Assembly (NCBI GenBank): GCA_964408805.1
Contig: CAYPAV010000016.1
Coordinates: forward strand, 1-64,000
Length of the DNA stretch: 64,000 nt
Direction of reading: 5' to 3'
From: CAYPAV01 sp964408805
Lineage (GTDB): Bacteria > Pseudomonadota > Alphaproteobacteria > UBA8366
The position numbers and the translations under genes were made by a program. A model generated the notes under the pieces. It saw only the letters and a list, made by a program, of their open reading frames with translations. It did not search any database and was not told where the DNA came from. This document shows positions 9,230-17,933 of the stretch, one piece after another; within the stretch, counting starts at the first letter, position 1, and each line of letters opens with the position of its first letter.

Positions 9230-9642
9230 ACCCGCCGCCCGACGAACGAACCATCTGCCCGAGCCGCGCAAGAAAGCGGTTGATAAACAGTAAAACCGCG
9301 AGAAACACGAGCACAGAGCACCAAGCATCCATCTGGTCATAGGACATCCATTCCGGCAAGCGTGCTGCATCGTTTCGCGGAACATTTGCCGGATTGGATG
9401 CCGGCAGAATAGTGCCCATACACACGAACGATATGACAAGCGCCCCACCGTTGCCGATCTCATTGGCAAAAGGGGAGCATTACTCGATTTATTCGGCCTC
9501 AACGGTCCGGCCGTGAAGTCACTGGCATGCAAGAGATTGGCTTGACGGTATCATAATCCGCAATTAACCCCGCCCTCGATCTAGGCCAGTGCGGGATTCG
9601 CGCTAGAGTCAGTGTATCGGAGAAACCGGCGGGGCATGAAAA
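9230..9642. other. Intergenic region with an uncertain membrane-segment frame
   Basis: No convincing gene fills these 413 bases. On the minus strand a frame from 9425 encodes one strongly hydrophobic stretch (WCSVLVFLAVLLFINRFLA) followed by RSSGGGY, then runs about 190 bases into the SCO-like gene in another frame before stopping. It could be the relic of a small membrane protein or chance. The right half (9530-9642) probably holds the promoter of the VOC gene at 9643. Confidence 0.4.
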
Positions 9643-10098
9643 ATGCCAAAAATAAAGGAAATCGGCCACGCGGTTTTGTACGTCAGCGACCTTGCGGCGG
9701 CGAAATCCTGGTATTGCGATATCCTGGACATGGAGGTGGTGGTCGACTCGCCGGAAATTCCGGCCTGTTTCCTATCCTTCGGCACGCGTGATCACGATAT
9801 TGCGCTATTCCAGGCCGAGACCGGCGGCGGGCGGTCGGGCTTCAACCATCTGGCGTTCAAGCTGGACGGCGGGTTGGACGAGCTGCGGGCCTTCGAGCAG
9901 CGCCTGATCGAGCAATGCGTGCCGATCGCGAAGATCGTCGATCACATCATCTCCTATGGAATTTATTTCACCGACCCGGATGGCCATTGCCTTGAGGTCT
10001 ACTTCAATCGCGAGCGGCCCGAAAAGAATCGTATCGAGGCGTTCCGCGCCGCCGGCGTCAATTCGATTCCGATCGCCTTGGAGAAGGTCGACGCCTGA
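9643..10098 (+). CDS. VOC family protein (glyoxalase/extradiol dioxygenase fold)
   Basis: A 151-residue protein with two beta-alpha-beta-beta-beta modules of the vicinal-oxygen-chelate superfamily. His9 in IGHAVLYVSDL, the histidine in FNHLAFKLD and the glutamate in GHCLEVYFNRE are in the places of the usual metal ligands. The pattern is closest to catechol-2,3-dioxygenase-like VOC proteins of one domain pair. Its substrate cannot be assigned: the superfamily covers dioxygenases, glyoxalases, epimerases and antibiotic-binding proteins. It stands alone, convergent with the Gfo/Idh/MocA gene 13 bases away. Confidence 0.88.
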   Translation: MPKIKEIGHAVLYVSDLAAAKSWYCDILDMEVVVDSPEIPACFLSFGTRDHDIALFQAETGGGRSGFNHLAFKLDGGLDELRAFEQRLIEQCVPIAKIVDHIISYGIYFTDPDGHCLEVYFNRERPEKNRIEAFRAAGVNSIPIALEKVDA

Positions 10099-10111
10099 CA
10101 CGCAAGACCGG

Positions 10112-11140
10112 TCAGAGATCGATCCGCCGGCCTTCCTCGTTCGAACGATAAATCGCCGCCTCGACACGAAGGTTGGCGAGATAGTCGGCGGCGCCGTTGA
10201 CGAGTTCACTCCCGCCCAATAGATGCTCGACCACGTGACACTGCAGGCGATAGACGCTATCCCCGGCAAATCCCCGATCGGTCCAATCGTACGGCACAGG
10301 ATATTCCGCGTTATCCCCATGGGCGCGGCGGAATACATAGCCGTCGCCGTCCAGACGCAGCGTCCCGCCATCCCCCTCGATCAGCATCTCGCCCATGGTC
10401 AGTCGGCGGTTCTCGGCGGGATGATCGAGCAATCGGTTGCCATCGAAAAGCCCGGCCGCGCCATTCTCGAAACGAAACGTGACGAGACCGGAATCCTCGC
10501 CGGCGATATAGGGGTTGCAGCGCGTGAGGTCTGCATAGACCGACGTCACCTCGCCCATTAGGAAGCGAAAGACATCGATGAAATGGATCGCCGTCTCGTG
10601 GATCAGGAAACGTTCCATTTTCTGGAAGTAGGGCTGGCGGTCGAGATAGGCTTCGGGGCCCTGGCCGTCACCCGGCCGGAGATGAAATCCCATCCGGCGA
10701 ACCGTTCCGGCCTCGCCATCCTCCAGCAAGGTTTTCAGATGCTCGTACCAGGGCTGAAAGCGAAAGTTTTCGTGAACCGCGATGGTGACACCGGCGCTTT
10801 CCGCCATCGCCGCCACCGCTTCCGCCTCTTTCAGGTCGCGGGTAAATGGTTTCTGGCAGATCACTGGAATCCCCCGCACAACCGCCGCCTCGATGAAGGT
10901 CCGATGGGTCGGCGGCGGAGAGATGATGTCGAGAAGATCCGGACGCGTCTCGTCCAACATTTCGTCCAGATCCCGATGCACGCGTTCGACGTCGAAACGG
11001 GCCGCGATATTCCGGCCGACCGCTTCGTCCAGGGTGCAGATCCCGACCAGATCGACGGCCTCGATACGCGCCCAAGCCTCGTAATGGAATTGGCTGAAAT
11101 AGCCGGTTCCGACGGTAGCGAGTTTCAAGGGCGCTGGCAT
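10112..11140 (-). CDS. Gfo/Idh/MocA family NAD(P)-dependent oxidoreductase
   Basis: A 342-residue sugar- or cyclitol-dehydrogenase-type protein. The N-terminal Rossmann fold has LATVGTGYFSQFHYEAW, then DIISPPPTHR, and QKPFTRDLKEAEA where the family usually has EKP; the C-terminal alpha/beta domain has HETAIHFIDVFRFL, with the histidine often used in catalysis. Members oxidise or reduce sugars, inositols or related polyols. It is the last gene of a minus-strand run SLOG protein, PRISE-like reductase, MFS transporter, this gene; it starts 26 bases after the transporter ends. The transporter may bring in its substrate, but this is inference. Confidence 0.88.
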   Translation of the reverse strand: MPAPLKLATVGTGYFSQFHYEAWARIEAVDLVGICTLDEAVGRNIAARFDVERVHRDLDEMLDETRPDLLDIISPPPTHRTFIEAAVVRGIPVICQKPFTRDLKEAEAVAAMAESAGVTIAVHENFRFQPWYEHLKTLLEDGEAGTVRRMGFHLRPGDGQGPEAYLDRQPYFQKMERFLIHETAIHFIDVFRFLMGEVTSVYADLTRCNPYIAGEDSGLVTFRFENGAAGLFDGNRLLDHPAENRRLTMGEMLIEGDGGTLRLDGDGYVFRRAHGDNAEYPVPYDWTDRGFAGDSVYRLQCHVVEHLLGGSELVNGAADYLANLRVEAAIYRSNEEGRRIDL

Positions 11141-11166
11141 GGCCGGCTTGTCCTAATGAATGGAAT

Positions 11167-12381
11167 TTACGCCGCTTGCGGCACGGCCCGATCGTTGATC
11201 GGCATGTGGATGAGGGTTGCGGCGAATCCAAGACCCGCGGTCACGAACCAGATCAGATCGTAACTTCCGGTGACGTCATACATCAGCCCGCCGAGCCAAG
11301 CCCCCAGGAAAGACCCCAGCTGATGACTGAGAAACACCACGCCGAACAACATGCCGAGATTCCGAACACCGAAGATCTGTGCAACCAGGGCGCTGGTAAT
11401 CGGCACTGTCGCCAACCACAAGAGCCCGATCGACCCACTGAACAATATCACCGTCAAATACGTCTTTGGCCCGAAGAGAAAAAGCAGAATGACCGTTCCG
11501 CGCAGGAAATAGAGCCAGGAGAGAATGTCCTTGAAACGGTACTTGCCGCCAAGAAGACCGCAGGTCCAAGTCCCGATGATATTGAAGAACCCGACCGTCG
11601 CGAGCGCCGTCGCGGCGAACACCGCGGGCAACCCGATCGTCACCAGATAGCCCGGCAAATGAGTGCCGATGAAGGTGACCTGAAAACCGCAAACGAAAAA
11701 ACCGAGCGTCAAAAGGCAATAACCCGAATGTCCGCGCGCCTCTCGCAATACCTCGCCAAGCGGCCGGCTTGCGCCGACGGCAACGGCACCTTCCACCGCC
11801 GGATCACCCCTTAGGATGAAAGCCGTCGGGACAATGATGAACGCCACGCCGGCCATGGCCAAGAGCCCGAATTCGAAGCCGCCGTAATCGATCATGCCTT
11901 GTGCGAAGGGGACGAGCAGCATTTGTCCGACCGATCCGCCGGCGCTCGCGATGCCAAGAGCAAAGCTGCGTCTCTCCTCGCTCACCCGCCGGCCGACAAC
12001 CCCCAGCACCACGGCGAAAGTGGTGCAGCTCAACCCGAGACCGACCAGAATGCCGGCGCCGAGGATCAGCATATAAGGATCCTCGGCAATCGCCGTCAGC
12101 GCCATGCCGAGCGTGTAGAGAATACCGCCCAGCACGAGAACCCGTCCCGCCCCTCGGCTATCCGCGGCCGCGCCCGCCACCGGCTGGGCAAGACCCCAGA
12201 TCAGATTCTGAATGGCAATCGCCATGGCGAAGGTGGTGACCGTAACGCCGGTCTCCGCCGTGAAGGGCTGGATAAACAGCCCATAGGTCTGGCGAACCCC
12301 CATCGAGACCGTGATCGTCAAGGCGCCCGCGATGATCGTCCAGGCCGCTAGGTTTGAACGTGTTTCGCGGGTCTCCGTCAC
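11167..12381 (-). CDS. MFS transporter, monocarboxylate/oxalate-formate type
   Basis: A 404-residue membrane protein with about twelve hydrophobic segments. The N-terminus (WTIIAGALTITVSMGVRQTYGLF) and the pattern GLAQPVAGAAADSRGAGRVL between segments 2 and 3 fit the OFA/MCT-like branch of the major facilitator superfamily, where the loop between segments 2 and 3 is the signature. These carry small organic acids, but substrate calls from sequence are unreliable. It sits 26 bases before the Gfo/Idh/MocA oxidoreductase and 88 bases after the PRISE-like gene on the same strand, so co-transcription is likely. Confidence 0.87.
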   Translation of the reverse strand: MTETRETRSNLAAWTIIAGALTITVSMGVRQTYGLFIQPFTAETGVTVTTFAMAIAIQNLIWGLAQPVAGAAADSRGAGRVLVLGGILYTLGMALTAIAEDPYMLILGAGILVGLGLSCTTFAVVLGVVGRRVSEERRSFALGIASAGGSVGQMLLVPFAQGMIDYGGFEFGLLAMAGVAFIIVPTAFILRGDPAVEGAVAVGASRPLGEVLREARGHSGYCLLTLGFFVCGFQVTFIGTHLPGYLVTIGLPAVFAATALATVGFFNIIGTWTCGLLGGKYRFKDILSWLYFLRGTVILLFLFGPKTYLTVILFSGSIGLLWLATVPITSALVAQIFGVRNLGMLFGVVFLSHQLGSFLGAWLGGLMYDVTGSYDLIWFVTAGLGFAATLIHMPINDRAVPQAA

Positions 12382-12469
12382 CTGTTCCCGGTCCTCTCGA
12401 TCAATCGAATTCCAAGGGCGCGAACGATGCCCGTCGATCCGGATGCGCGCAACCGATTAATTCCGCATT

Positions 12470-13528
12470 TCAGGGTACGAACTTCTCGGCTCGAAGCCCG
12501 CGAAGCTGTTCGACGAAGCGCATTTCGCTGTCGAGGCATTCGTGAAACCCGGCCCCCCGCGCCTTGGTGGTCGCCGAGAGAATGTCCCATTCGTTGCCGA
12601 AGACGTAGTTGCCGAACGCCCAGTTGGCGGCATCGGCGAAGGTGGTCTCGCGAAGACCGTGGCGCTGGACCATCTCTGACCAGAGATCCGCCTTGTCGCG
12701 CATCATGTCGATGAGATCGATCGGTCGCGGTTCGCCCGCCGTCATATCGAAGGCCTCGGCGATCTGCGGCCATAGATGTTCCCAGCGGAAATAGTCGCCA
12801 TTGGTGATATTGAAGGCCTCGTTCGCGGCCGCATCGGCGATGGCACTCCATTCGGCGGCCTGTGCCAGGAGAGCCGCATCGGTCAGCTGGAAGATCGTAT
12901 GAAAGGCTTTCGGCTTGCCGGGCCAGCAAAGCGGCAGGCCCAGCTCTTTCGAAATCGCCGCGAAGACCGAGACGACCGACAACAGATTGAGCGGCATGCC
13001 GATCGCCTGGCCGCAAACCGTGTGCGGGCGAAGGCAGACCCAAGACCAGGCCTTCCCCCGCTGACGCGCCATCATGTCGTCCTGCTGATTGAAATAGAAA
13101 TTCGGCGGCTCGTGGCGGGGATCGTCCTCGCGCGCCGGCGTCTTGAAGGGTCCGAGATGACAGCCGTAATACTTCGTCCCCTGCATCAGGACGACGCGGC
13201 GGAGCCCCGACGCCGACGCCTCGACCGCGTCGAGCGCGTTCTCGAACATGGCCGCGTTGGGCCCGCACTGCGCGGCCCAGCCCGGGCGATCGGTGTAGGC
13301 GGCATAGAAGAGATGCGTAACCTCGCCAAACGCTCCCAGCTTGGACCCGCAGTCATCCCGGTCCATCAGATCGACCGAAACATGCCGTCCGCCGAAGGCT
13401 CCTCCCGGCGGCCGGCGCGACGCCGCGATCACCTCCCAGTCGTCGCGCCCGTCGAAATGCCGGGTCAATGCGCGCCCGATGACACCGGTGGCGCCGACGA
13501 CCAATGCCGTTTTTCGATTCTCGCTCAT
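12470..13528 (-). CDS. PRISE-like short-chain reductase (progesterone 5-beta-reductase/iridoid synthase type)
   Basis: A 352-residue extended SDR. It has the nucleotide motif VVGATGVIGRALTRHF, then MQGTKYYGCHLGPFKTPARE and NFYFNQQDDM, which resemble the TGxKHY and NFYY-x-QED motifs of the PRISE group (enone 1,4-reductases). The second tyrosine of NFYY is Phe here, which may affect catalysis. I start it at the ATG at 13528, whose first bases overlap the stop codon of the SLOG gene (ATGA), a sign of translational coupling. The frame is open further upstream but only through the neighbour's sequence. Substrate unknown; activated C=C bonds are likely from the family. Confidence 0.85.
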   Translation of the reverse strand: MSENRKTALVVGATGVIGRALTRHFDGRDDWEVIAASRRPPGGAFGGRHVSVDLMDRDDCGSKLGAFGEVTHLFYAAYTDRPGWAAQCGPNAAMFENALDAVEASASGLRRVVLMQGTKYYGCHLGPFKTPAREDDPRHEPPNFYFNQQDDMMARQRGKAWSWVCLRPHTVCGQAIGMPLNLLSVVSVFAAISKELGLPLCWPGKPKAFHTIFQLTDAALLAQAAEWSAIADAAANEAFNITNGDYFRWEHLWPQIAEAFDMTAGEPRPIDLIDMMRDKADLWSEMVQRHGLRETTFADAANWAFGNYVFGNEWDILSATTKARGAGFHECLDSEMRFVEQLRGLRAEKFVP

Positions 13529-14085
13529 GGCTTCGCCAATTTTGTCATTCCGCGAACTTCCAGGACGGCGGCCGCCACGGCTTCCGTGTCGAGACCGCGT
13601 ATATGCGCGCCGACGCCGTCGGGCGGCGGTGGAACCGGGTCCGGCGCGCCGCAAAGTCCGTACACCGTCTTTCCGAAGGCGAGCGCGTGGCCGGTCTCGT
13701 TTGCGGTACCCGCACCGCCGCCGACCGCGACCAGAACCTTGGAAGCCCCCGCGATCACGCGGTTCCGGCTGACCTCGGGCGGGCCAGCGTGGATGGGATC
13801 GATTTGGCGGCCGAGATCCGTCGCCAGGACGATTGTCGCATAGGGGTTGGGCTCGGTGTCAAAGGCGGGCAAGAGCGCGATGCTAATGCCGCCGCCTTCG
13901 TGGGCACCAAGGCAAGCCGCTTCCATGACCCCCGTTCGGCCGCCGCAGAGGATGACCAGCCCGGCTTCGGCGAGACGGCGCGCCACCAAACGCGCGGTCT
14001 CGTATACATTCCCACCCGGCGCCGCGTCCCCGGCCCCGATCAGACCCACCGGCTCGCGAATCGCCGGCTTGAATTTCGACATCAT
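13525..14085 (-). CDS. SLOG-fold (TIGR00725/LOG-like) protein
   Basis: A 186-residue protein with a Rossmann-like SLOG fold: GLIGAGDAAPGG at the start, CGGRTGVMEAACLGAHEGGG, and VAVGGGAGTANETGHALAFGKTV. This fits the TIGR00725 group, related to LOG phosphoribohydrolases and to nucleotide-sensing SLOG domains. The classic LOG motif PGGxGTxxE appears as VGGGAGTANE, so cytokinin-type phosphoribohydrolase activity is doubtful. The function is unknown. Its TGA stop overlaps the ATG of the PRISE-like reductase by four bases, so the two are probably made together. The region to ecH on the other strand (14086-14205) holds the divergent promoters. Confidence 0.8.
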   Translation of the reverse strand: MMSKFKPAIREPVGLIGAGDAAPGGNVYETARLVARRLAEAGLVILCGGRTGVMEAACLGAHEGGGISIALLPAFDTEPNPYATIVLATDLGRQIDPIHAGPPEVSRNRVIAGASKVLVAVGGGAGTANETGHALAFGKTVYGLCGAPDPVPPPPDGVGAHIRGLDTEAVAAAVLEVRGMTKLAKP

Positions 14086-14205
14086 CTTTCCTTCCCCTTC
14101 ACATCGGACAGCCACGCATGGCGGGTACAATCGCCCATCGCTTTCGCCGGTCTTTCCCCTAAATCTTACATCAAGACGGCACTCTCGAACTCCAAGGAGA
14201 AGGAC

Positions 14206-15015
14206 ATGTCCGACCGTTACGCCAAATATGATGCGTTCGACATCGATTATCCGATCGACCGCGTCTTGCGTATCACATTCAACAATCCCAAGACCTACAA
14301 CTCGCTCGACGCCAAGGGCCACAACCAGATCACCTATATTTGGCGCGACATCGACTTGGACCCTGACATCAGTGCGGTCATCGTTACCGGCAAGGGCAAG
14401 GCGTTCTCGTCCGGCGGCGATTTCGGCATGATCGAGGCCAACATGAACGACGAGACCCAGCGCATCCAGGCCTGGAAGGAAGCGCGCGATCTCGTCTTCA
14501 ACGTCATCGACTGCAACAAGCCGATCATCTCTGCGCTGAACGGCGTTGCGGTGGGCGCGGGGCTTGTCGTCGGCATGCTGGCCGACATCTCGATTGCGGC
14601 GAAATCGGCCCGCATCGTCGACGGCCACGTGCGCCTCGGCGTTGCTGCTGGCGACCACGCGGTGATCTGCTGGCCGCTCCTATGCGGCATGGCGAAGGCG
14701 AAATACCTCTTGATGCTGAACGAGCCGGTCAAGGGCGAGGATGCCGAGAAATACGGCCTGGTCTCGCTTTGCGTCGAGGACGACGAGCTCGAACCCAAGT
14801 CGCTCGAGATCGCCCAGCGCCTGGTCGAGGGTGCGCCAAGCGCCATTCGCTGGACGAAATACGCGCTCAACAACTGGTACCGCATGATGGGGCCGAGCTA
14901 CGACGCCTCGACAGCTTTGGAGATGCTGGGCTTCGCCGGCTCCGAGGTGCGCGAGGGCCTCGCCTCGCATCTCGAGAAGCGGAAACCGAATTTCCCCAAG
15001 GATACGCCGGTATAA
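14206..15015 (+). CDS. Enoyl-CoA hydratase/isomerase family protein
   Basis: A 269-residue crotonase-fold protein. The N-terminus has RVLRITFNNPKTYNSLD, the first oxyanion-hole segment is KGKAFSSGGDF, and the second is LNGVAVGAGLVVGMLADI. The usual catalytic glutamates of hydratases are not both evident at ARIVDGHVRLGVAAGDHA, where Asp/Gly residues stand instead, so it may be an isomerase, hydrolase or other crotonase. The start at 14206 follows AAGGAGAAGG closely. The stop is directly followed by the GTG start of a TSUP exporter, implying one transcript and perhaps export of a sulfonate or other acid released by CoA-linked breakdown. Confidence 0.9.
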   Translation: MSDRYAKYDAFDIDYPIDRVLRITFNNPKTYNSLDAKGHNQITYIWRDIDLDPDISAVIVTGKGKAFSSGGDFGMIEANMNDETQRIQAWKEARDLVFNVIDCNKPIISALNGVAVGAGLVVGMLADISIAAKSARIVDGHVRLGVAAGDHAVICWPLLCGMAKAKYLLMLNEPVKGEDAEKYGLVSLCVEDDELEPKSLEIAQRLVEGAPSAIRWTKYALNNWYRMMGPSYDASTALEMLGFAGSEVREGLASHLEKRKPNFPKDTPV

Positions 15016-15768
15016 GTGCCTGACTTCGGGCTCGGCCTCGACGCGATCCTGATTATCTCGGCAGCCTTCCTGCTGGCCGGCCTCGTCAAGGGCGTGGTCG
15101 GGGGCGGGCTGCCGGCGGTCGCCGTTCCGATCATGGCGGGCGCGGTCGAGCCGGCATTGGCGGCGGCGCTGACGCTGGTGCCGGTGGTAAGCACCAATCT
15201 ATGGCTGGTGTTCCAGGGTGGGCATTTCGGTGAGGTCTGGCGGCGCTACTGGCCGTTTCTGTGCGCGCTTGCCGCCGGTTCCGCGATCGGGTCGCAGATT
15301 CTGGTCTCGGCGCCGCCGCAAACCATGGCCATGACGATCGGCATCATGGTCATACTGCTGAGCCCCCTGCCGTTCATCCCGCGAGACTGGGCGATCCCCA
15401 TGCGGACCCAGCGCTGGCTAAATCCGGTCGCGGCGGGCGGCATGGGTATTCTCGGCGGTGCCACGGTGATGTTGGCGCCGGTCATCGTCTACTTCGTGGC
15501 GCTCCGGATCGACATGAACCTGTTCCTCGCGTCGATGGGCGCCGTGGCTCTTTCCAGCATGACCCCTCTGTTCATCGGGCTCGCGGCCAACCGGGTTCTC
15601 GGCCTGGAGGAGGTCCTCGTTTCCGCCGCCGCCTTCGGCCCGACGGCGATCGGCATGGCCGCGGGTGTGTGGCTGCGCGGCCGAATATCGCAGCGCGGCT
15701 TCCAGCGTGTTCTTTTCGTGGCCCTGCTGTTGATTGGGGTCAACCTAGTCTGGAAGGGACTGGCCTAG
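15016..15768 (+). CDS. TSUP (TauE/SafE) family anion exporter
   Basis: A 250-residue integral membrane protein with about eight hydrophobic segments and the TSUP pattern LLAGLVKGVVGGGLPAVAVP near the N-terminus, with a second half repeat at GGMGILGGATVMLAPVIVYF. TSUP proteins move sulfite, sulfoacetate or other organosulfonates and acids. The GTG start sits immediately after the enoyl-CoA hydratase stop codon, so translation is likely coupled. The pairing with a CoA-linked catabolic gene suggests export of an anionic product, but no sulfur enzyme lies beside it to settle the substrate. Confidence 0.88.
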   Translation: MPDFGLGLDAILIISAAFLLAGLVKGVVGGGLPAVAVPIMAGAVEPALAAALTLVPVVSTNLWLVFQGGHFGEVWRRYWPFLCALAAGSAIGSQILVSAPPQTMAMTIGIMVILLSPLPFIPRDWAIPMRTQRWLNPVAAGGMGILGGATVMLAPVIVYFVALRIDMNLFLASMGAVALSSMTPLFIGLAANRVLGLEEVLVSAAAFGPTAIGMAAGVWLRGRISQRGFQRVLFVALLLIGVNLVWKGLA

Positions 15769-15905
15769 TGGATCGTCCGTTCCGCGTAATACTGAACCGC
15801 GTGACATTCGGCGGCGCGAATGGATAATAGTCGATCAAGAATAAATTGAGTGACGCGACGTGCGGATTCGTGGGGATCAATCCGATTACGGGAGGAGATT
15901 GCGTT

Positions 15906-16259
15906 GTGAGCGAATTAAATTCGGCCTCTTCGGGGGATGACGCCGGACGGCGGAGCGGCCAGGAGCGGCGGAACCATGAGGACGACGCGAAATGGGTCGA
16001 ACAACGTTCCACGGATGATCGCCGCGGGGGAGAGGACCGACGCGGGATCTTTTATACCATCCGCTATACCAACCCCGGCGCCATCGAAAAACTACGCGAA
16101 TGGCTCGACGAGAATTGCGCCGGCGGGTTCGAGGTCGGTGTGCCGGACATCGAGCAGGTCAAGAAATGGGGCAATTACCGCGTCACCTTCGATGAAGCCA
16201 AGGATCGCCAGAAACTGGTCCGGCTGCTGGGCGTGCATTGGCCGAAATGGATGGGCTGA
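15906..16259 (+). CDS. Unknown protein with a charged, Arg/Asp-rich N-terminus
   Basis: A 117-residue protein that I do not recognise. The first half is disordered-looking and highly charged (GRRSGQERRN, DDRRGGEDRRG); the second half, from FYTIRYTNPGAIEKLREWL, looks like a small alpha/beta domain ending in VRLLGVHWPKWMG. I chose the GTG at 15906 because GGAGGAG lies eight bases before it; an ATG at 15846 in the same frame lacks one. The region 15769-15905 holds its probable promoter. No signal peptide or membrane segment is seen. The compact C-terminal half may be a binding module. Confidence 0.7.
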   Translation: MSELNSASSGDDAGRRSGQERRNHEDDAKWVEQRSTDDRRGGEDRRGIFYTIRYTNPGAIEKLREWLDENCAGGFEVGVPDIEQVKKWGNYRVTFDEAKDRQKLVRLLGVHWPKWMG

Positions 16260-16288
16260 TTCCGCGATTTGAATAGAATGCCGGTCCG

Positions 16289-17815
16289 TCAGTCCGGCAC
16301 CTTCCACGTCGTCTCCATATCCAGCGGATAAATCGGCCGCGTGAAACCCCGCCAGTCGAAATTCGCGAGATTGGGTGAGGTCAACCCCGGGGCGTCGCAC
16401 TCGATCACCTGGTCGGGACGGAAATAGACCGAGAAACCAGCGCGGAAATGTCCCCGCGATTTGACGACCGTGGTCCGAGCCGCCTTCACGTTGATGCCGA
16501 AGGATTCGAAATAACCGGGATCGAAGCACTGCTGGCGGATCGAGATCACGACCATCTCGATCTTGCCGACACGGAGCGCCGCCGAGCGACCGAGATCGAT
16601 CGTCGACCCCGCCCGCGACCCCGGATCGCGCCCGATCAGTATCCCGTCGGAGAGGCTCAACACCTCCGCCTCGGCGGCGAAGGGTTCGGAATATTGGTCG
16701 CTCTCCGCTCGATTGAATTCGGCCTTGAAGGTCGCGCCGACGCCGAGCGAATGAGCCTCGGCCGCCAGGGCCGCGTCGTTGAAGACGCCGAGGATCACCC
16801 CCTCCGCTCCCGCCTCGTGGAGCCCCCGGAGCAGCCAGGTCGTATTGCCCCGTCCGCCACCGCCCGGATTGTCGGCGACATCGGCGATGATGACCGGCTC
16901 GGCCGATTTATCCCCGCCGACCTCGACCGCCTTTCGAATACATTCGTCGAGCGGCGTCAAGGTGGGCAGGAACCGTTTCCGCGCTGCCCAGACCCGGCTC
17001 GCCAGCTCCTTGCAAAGAGCATCGGCCCGGGCCGGGTCGCCCCTTGTCGTCACGATCAAGGACATCCCGTTATAGGGCGTGTCGCCATAGGTGAACCCGC
17101 CGAGGATCGAGACGTTCATGACCGTCTCGTCGATTTGGGTCTGGCCGTAGTCGATGGTCTCGCCGTAAAGGCCGGTCGCGGTCAGCTGCTTCACTTGGGG
17201 GGCCACGATCGGCAGGCGGATGAAGGCGACCTCGGGGCGAGTGCCGGCCAGCAGTTCCCGCATCACATGGGACGCCTCCTGGCCGCGCTCGAACTGGTCG
17301 ACATGGGGATTGGTGCGATAAGAGACCAGGACATCCGCCATCTCGACCATCTTTTCCGAGACGATGGCATGCAGGTCGAGAGTCGAGACGATGGGCACGT
17401 CCGGCCCGACGATCTCGCGCGCCATCTCGTAGAGCTCGCCGTCGGGGTCGGGATGCGCGGTCGAGACTGCCGCGCCGTGCTCGGCGAAATAGACACCATC
17501 GACCGGCATCGCCGCTTCCAGGCGCGTCCGCATCTCCACCATCAGTTCCTCTAGGAAATCGTGGTCGATGGGCCCGGCCGCGCCGCCGTCGGCATAGACC
17601 AGCGGAGCCGGGCGCCACTCGCCGGTCGCCGCCATTTCCCGAACGAACCCCGTCAGGGTGCCGCAGGCCCGGGGATGCTCGCTCGCCGAATCGGCCAGCA
17701 ATTCAGCGTCATAGAGCAGCGACTTGTCCTCGAAATCGGGCCGCGTCACCGGCGGCGCGAAGCGATTGCTTTCAAGATGCAGTCCCAGGACCGCGATTTT
17801 CGGGCCGTCGGCCAT
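16289..17815 (-). CDS. M81 family metallopeptidase (MlrC-like)
   Basis: A 508-residue protein of the M81 family, named for MlrC, which finishes degradation of linearised microcystin. The N-terminus (KIAVLGLHLESNRFAPP) and GVYFAEHGAAVSTAHPDPDGEL, STLDLHAIVSEKM and SYRTNPHVDQFERG contain the conserved His/Asp residues thought to bind zinc. ADVADNPGGGGRGNTTWLLR near residue 315 is a family hallmark. Most relatives are in organisms that never meet microcystin and probably cleave other small amides or peptides. It stands alone on the minus strand, convergent with the charged small protein (29 bases). Confidence 0.9.
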   Translation of the reverse strand: MADGPKIAVLGLHLESNRFAPPVTRPDFEDKSLLYDAELLADSASEHPRACGTLTGFVREMAATGEWRPAPLVYADGGAAGPIDHDFLEELMVEMRTRLEAAMPVDGVYFAEHGAAVSTAHPDPDGELYEMAREIVGPDVPIVSTLDLHAIVSEKMVEMADVLVSYRTNPHVDQFERGQEASHVMRELLAGTRPEVAFIRLPIVAPQVKQLTATGLYGETIDYGQTQIDETVMNVSILGGFTYGDTPYNGMSLIVTTRGDPARADALCKELASRVWAARKRFLPTLTPLDECIRKAVEVGGDKSAEPVIIADVADNPGGGGRGNTTWLLRGLHEAGAEGVILGVFNDAALAAEAHSLGVGATFKAEFNRAESDQYSEPFAAEAEVLSLSDGILIGRDPGSRAGSTIDLGRSAALRVGKIEMVVISIRQQCFDPGYFESFGINVKAARTTVVKSRGHFRAGFSVYFRPDQVIECDAPGLTSPNLANFDWRGFTRPIYPLDMETTWKVPD

Positions 17816-17933
17816 GCCTTATCCCCTTCCGTCAAATTGGCGGGAAATCTAACCATGCCAGACTGCCTGTGGCACGGCCGAAATTGCCGCGGCTCTTGCT
17901 CCCGTAGTGAAATTGGGTGGAAGATACCGGACC

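Noticed and set aside
9036..9425. Minus-strand frame with one strong membrane segment near 9290-9370
   Set aside because: It overlaps the SCO-like gene by about 190 bases in a different frame and then loses protein-like character; kept only as a note in the intergenic entry.
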